NCBI GenBank assembly: GCA_903813345.2
Contig: CAIIXF020000001.1
Coordinates: forward strand, 12,543,915-12,605,914
DNA: 62,000 nt
Origin: Owenia fusiformis
Lineage: Eukaryota > Annelida > Polychaeta > Sabellida > Oweniidae
Direction of reading: 5' to 3'
A program made the translations under genes and the position numbers. Below the pieces are notes generated by a model. That model saw nothing but the letters and a program-made list of their open reading frames with translations, did no database searches and was not told where the DNA came from. Shown here in pieces: positions 60,101 to 62,000 of the stretch. The first letter of the stretch is position 1. Each line of letters begins with the position of its first letter.

Positions 60101-61595
60101 GTAAGGTGTGATATGCATATTCCCTTTCTCTTTTTCTCCAAATATGACTTACACGTATATCATGCAATAAAATAAATATTATTTACACTAAATGACTGGT
60201 GCCATATTTGAACCAATTGTTTTTACATAACCGGATCAATAAGGTTTCGTAAACTTTTAACAAATAAAATATGCATGTCTTATCTTATCATAAACTAGTC
60301 TCAGTCATACATTTATACAAGAAATACACATATTGTTTCCTCATGTTGTATTCTGGCATGTATTTAATTGCAGCTATTGTGGGTGCAGTCATTGGAATCC
60401 TCCTTCTTGTTATTGCAGCACTCATTATCTTCATCATCATTATATGCAGGTATATCATCTGTTATTTTTCTTATATTATGCCATGATTATGTACAATATT
60501 GCAAACCTAGCAAAGCCTTGTGACAGAGCTTCTGCTAGTAATAGCGGTTTGGGACAAATGGATTAATAGGAAAGTACATGTTTACTGTATCATACTATAT
60601 TAGTACAACAGAGTCAATCCAATAGAAAAGTTTATTTCTGTGTATCAACTTCCTATATCACACAAAATCTTGAAAAGATCAGTAAATTGGTAAATTGTTT
60701 AACAATGAAATAGCATTCTATCATATGTGAATGATTAGAAAGCATAATATAGTAAGAGTGAAATTGGTTTATTTGCAGAAGACGAAAAAAGAGACACAAT
60801 CAACCCACAAATAGTGACAAGCATACACTTTCTAACAATTCGTCACACAGTGATGAAAGAGTTGAACATGTTTACCTTAATGATTCAGAAAGCACTAACC
60901 CAAATGAAACAGTAGTACATAACTATGAGGATATAGCATTGGACGATGGAGCTCACAATGAAGCAAACCCAAAAAGCAACATAAGACTAAGCAACCTGTA
61001 CTCAAACGTGGATTTAAACAGTAAATCAAAACACACAAAAATTCAAGCTGATAAAGAAACCCCTTATGCAGTATCCCCTTTAAAAGATGTGAATTCTGCC
61101 CATGATAATGTAAATTCAGTCCATGATATGTTGGGCCAGTTCCCAAATATGAAAACCAATTCCATATACTCTATCAGTAGTGATGATGATCCCCAGTTGC
61201 AAATTGATAATGAAACCCCTTATGCAGAATCACCTTTAAAAGATGTGAATACAACCCCTGGTAACATAAAGTCCTCTAAAGATTCAAGTCAAATTTTGTT
61301 ATCCTCAGGTCAGTTTCCAAGTATGAAAACCAATTCCATTTACTCTATCAATAGTGATGACTCTTCCCCGATGCAAAATGATAAAGAAACCACAGCTCAA
61401 TATGATCCCAAAGACACTGTCGATGGAGATGATAAGATCAATGAAATATATTCCACCAGTGATGGTCACATTGATGGTCCAAACGCAGCAAAAGACACAA
61501 ACCAAGGAGATGATGGTTATGATCTTTTGAAACTTAAGAAAGACAAAAAGGTTCAGTTAAATCAAGATATTGATACTTACAGTCATATTAAATGA
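57174..61595 (+). CDS. Receptor-like type I membrane protein E (longest tail)
   Basis: Six exons: 57174-57255, 57353-57610, 59344-59637, 59894-60100, 60374-60449 and 60779-61595; 577 residues. The ATG at 57174 is used; a second ATG three codons on would also give a signal peptide (MIYFGLLLASLLNVNLA). Domain 1 (28-113, LGACKQLACSRSATVINW) and domain 2 (114-211, LKECMRRACKDNANVFNY, YYVYALT) have six cysteines each; stalk 212-280 with TTTTTKETTSGYISTT and NNT sequon; TM AIVGAVIGILLLVIAALIIF; RRRKKR; then a 272-residue tail. Tail tyrosines: HVYLND, HNYEDIAL, NLYSNVDL, TPYAVS, TPYAES, two NSIYSI, QYDPKD, NEIYSTS, GYDLLKL and TYSHI. The tail has an internal duplication: the TPYA-SPLKDVN block and the QFPNMKTNSIYSI block occur twice. 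It appears to represent the full-length tail from which C and D are shortened. The shortest intron is intron 1 (97 bases); intron 2 (1.7 kb) holds two MITE copies. Confidence 0.85.
57710..58327 (+). mobile_element. Longest copy of the GTCACC-type MITE family
   Basis: Starts ACAAGGCATTAACATGACAA then AATGTCACCACCT, and ends AACAATATGTCACCGCTTTT then TGGTGCTGACATAAAA. The interior contains three to four diverged repeats of about 110-120 bases with 'gaccttgaaaaggtcattga' and 'agaacttgtagatgat'. Shorter copies elsewhere keep the same two ends, so they look like internal deletion derivatives. Confidence 0.7.
58800..58890 (+). mobile_element. Short GTCACC-type MITE copy
   Basis: CAAGGTAATACACAAAATGT then TGCCACCTGCCATTTGTTAC, and end AACTTGTGGTTGTGACATAA. 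In intron 2 of gene E. Confidence 0.65.
58891..59343. other. Gene E intron 2, right part
   Basis: AT-rich intron sequence before exon 3. No further repeat or exon recognised. Confidence 0.4.
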
Positions 61596-62000
61596 ACTAG
61601 TTAAATGACACATCATTTCAAACAGACATTTACCTTTTGGATAACCAGAATAATAAAACCCTTTTCAACTGAATTCAACTGCCGGCTGATGGCTTATTCA
61701 TTTTATTTTATGGCCAAATTAAATAGTACCACAAACATTGCTTTAACATTGGCACTTTCTATCACTTGTACACAAATTATGTTTTAAAATATGTATGAGA
61801 GGTCAATGAGAAGAATTAAATTATATGAAATCGAACATCACATGAATATTTAGTTAAAAAATGGTTAATGAATTATTCTTAGAATATATAAAAATGGAAA
61901 ACACTTCATATTACATGTATTTAAACCACATGATTTGAAATCACGATGCTCTTTATCAGAATCATTTTTTACTTCCTTGTTTAATTGGTTTGATGTCCAT
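61596..62000. other. 3' flank of gene E to window end
   Basis: Resembles the 3' flank of gene C, including the last 40 bases (acttccttgtttaattggtt against about 51210-51235). This suggests that the duplicated unit includes downstream DNA and that the cluster may continue beyond the window. Confidence 0.5.

Overview
The window looks like nuclear DNA of an animal, most likely a marine invertebrate and plausibly a lophotrochozoan such as a bivalve; the phylum is a guess. It is AT-rich. Genes are split into short exons by GT-AG introns, and introns and intergenic DNA are full of MITE-like elements, foldback hairpins, minisatellites and GGCGGCCATTTT-type repeats. No prokaryotic gene organisation, CRISPR array, rRNA or tRNA was recognised. 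Gene models below were assembled by hand from reading frames, splice signals, intron phases and paralogue comparison; no search or transcript data were available. | Left half (about 7-36.1 kb): six minus-strand exons form the C-terminal 280 residues of a cation diffusion facilitator of the Mn/Fe (plant MTP-like) type, with DxxxD motifs in both metal-site helices; its 5' exons were not found. Its introns hold a 4.45-kb element with about 595-bp terminal inverted repeats, a 3.1-kb array of 90-bp units that derive from the transporter's own exon end and splice donor, a 44-bp minisatellite, and, on the opposite strand, the 3' exons of a leucine-rich-repeat G-protein-coupled receptor (LGR/relaxin-receptor-like). 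| Right half (36.6-61.6 kb): a plus-strand tandem cluster of five type I membrane proteins, called A to E here, that I cannot assign to a named family. Each is built as signal peptide, two six-cysteine domains (PAN/MANSC-like at best), Thr/Ser-rich stalk, one transmembrane helix and a tyrosine-rich cytoplasmic tail. All introns are phase 1 except the one before the tail, which is phase 2. The tails carry many Tyr-x-Asn motifs, the known preference of Grb2-type SH2 domains, and two paralogues have multiplied them by unrelated internal repeats: six 21-bp units in B and three 120-bp units in C. Tails of C and D end early relative to E and are followed by frame-shifted remnants. A 1.17-kb duplication has left an orphan first exon before gene C, and its junction contains 68 bp copied from a gene B intron. 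| The strongest candidates for something undescribed are this receptor cluster with its expanding phosphotyrosine tails, and the exon-boundary-derived minisatellite in the transporter gene.
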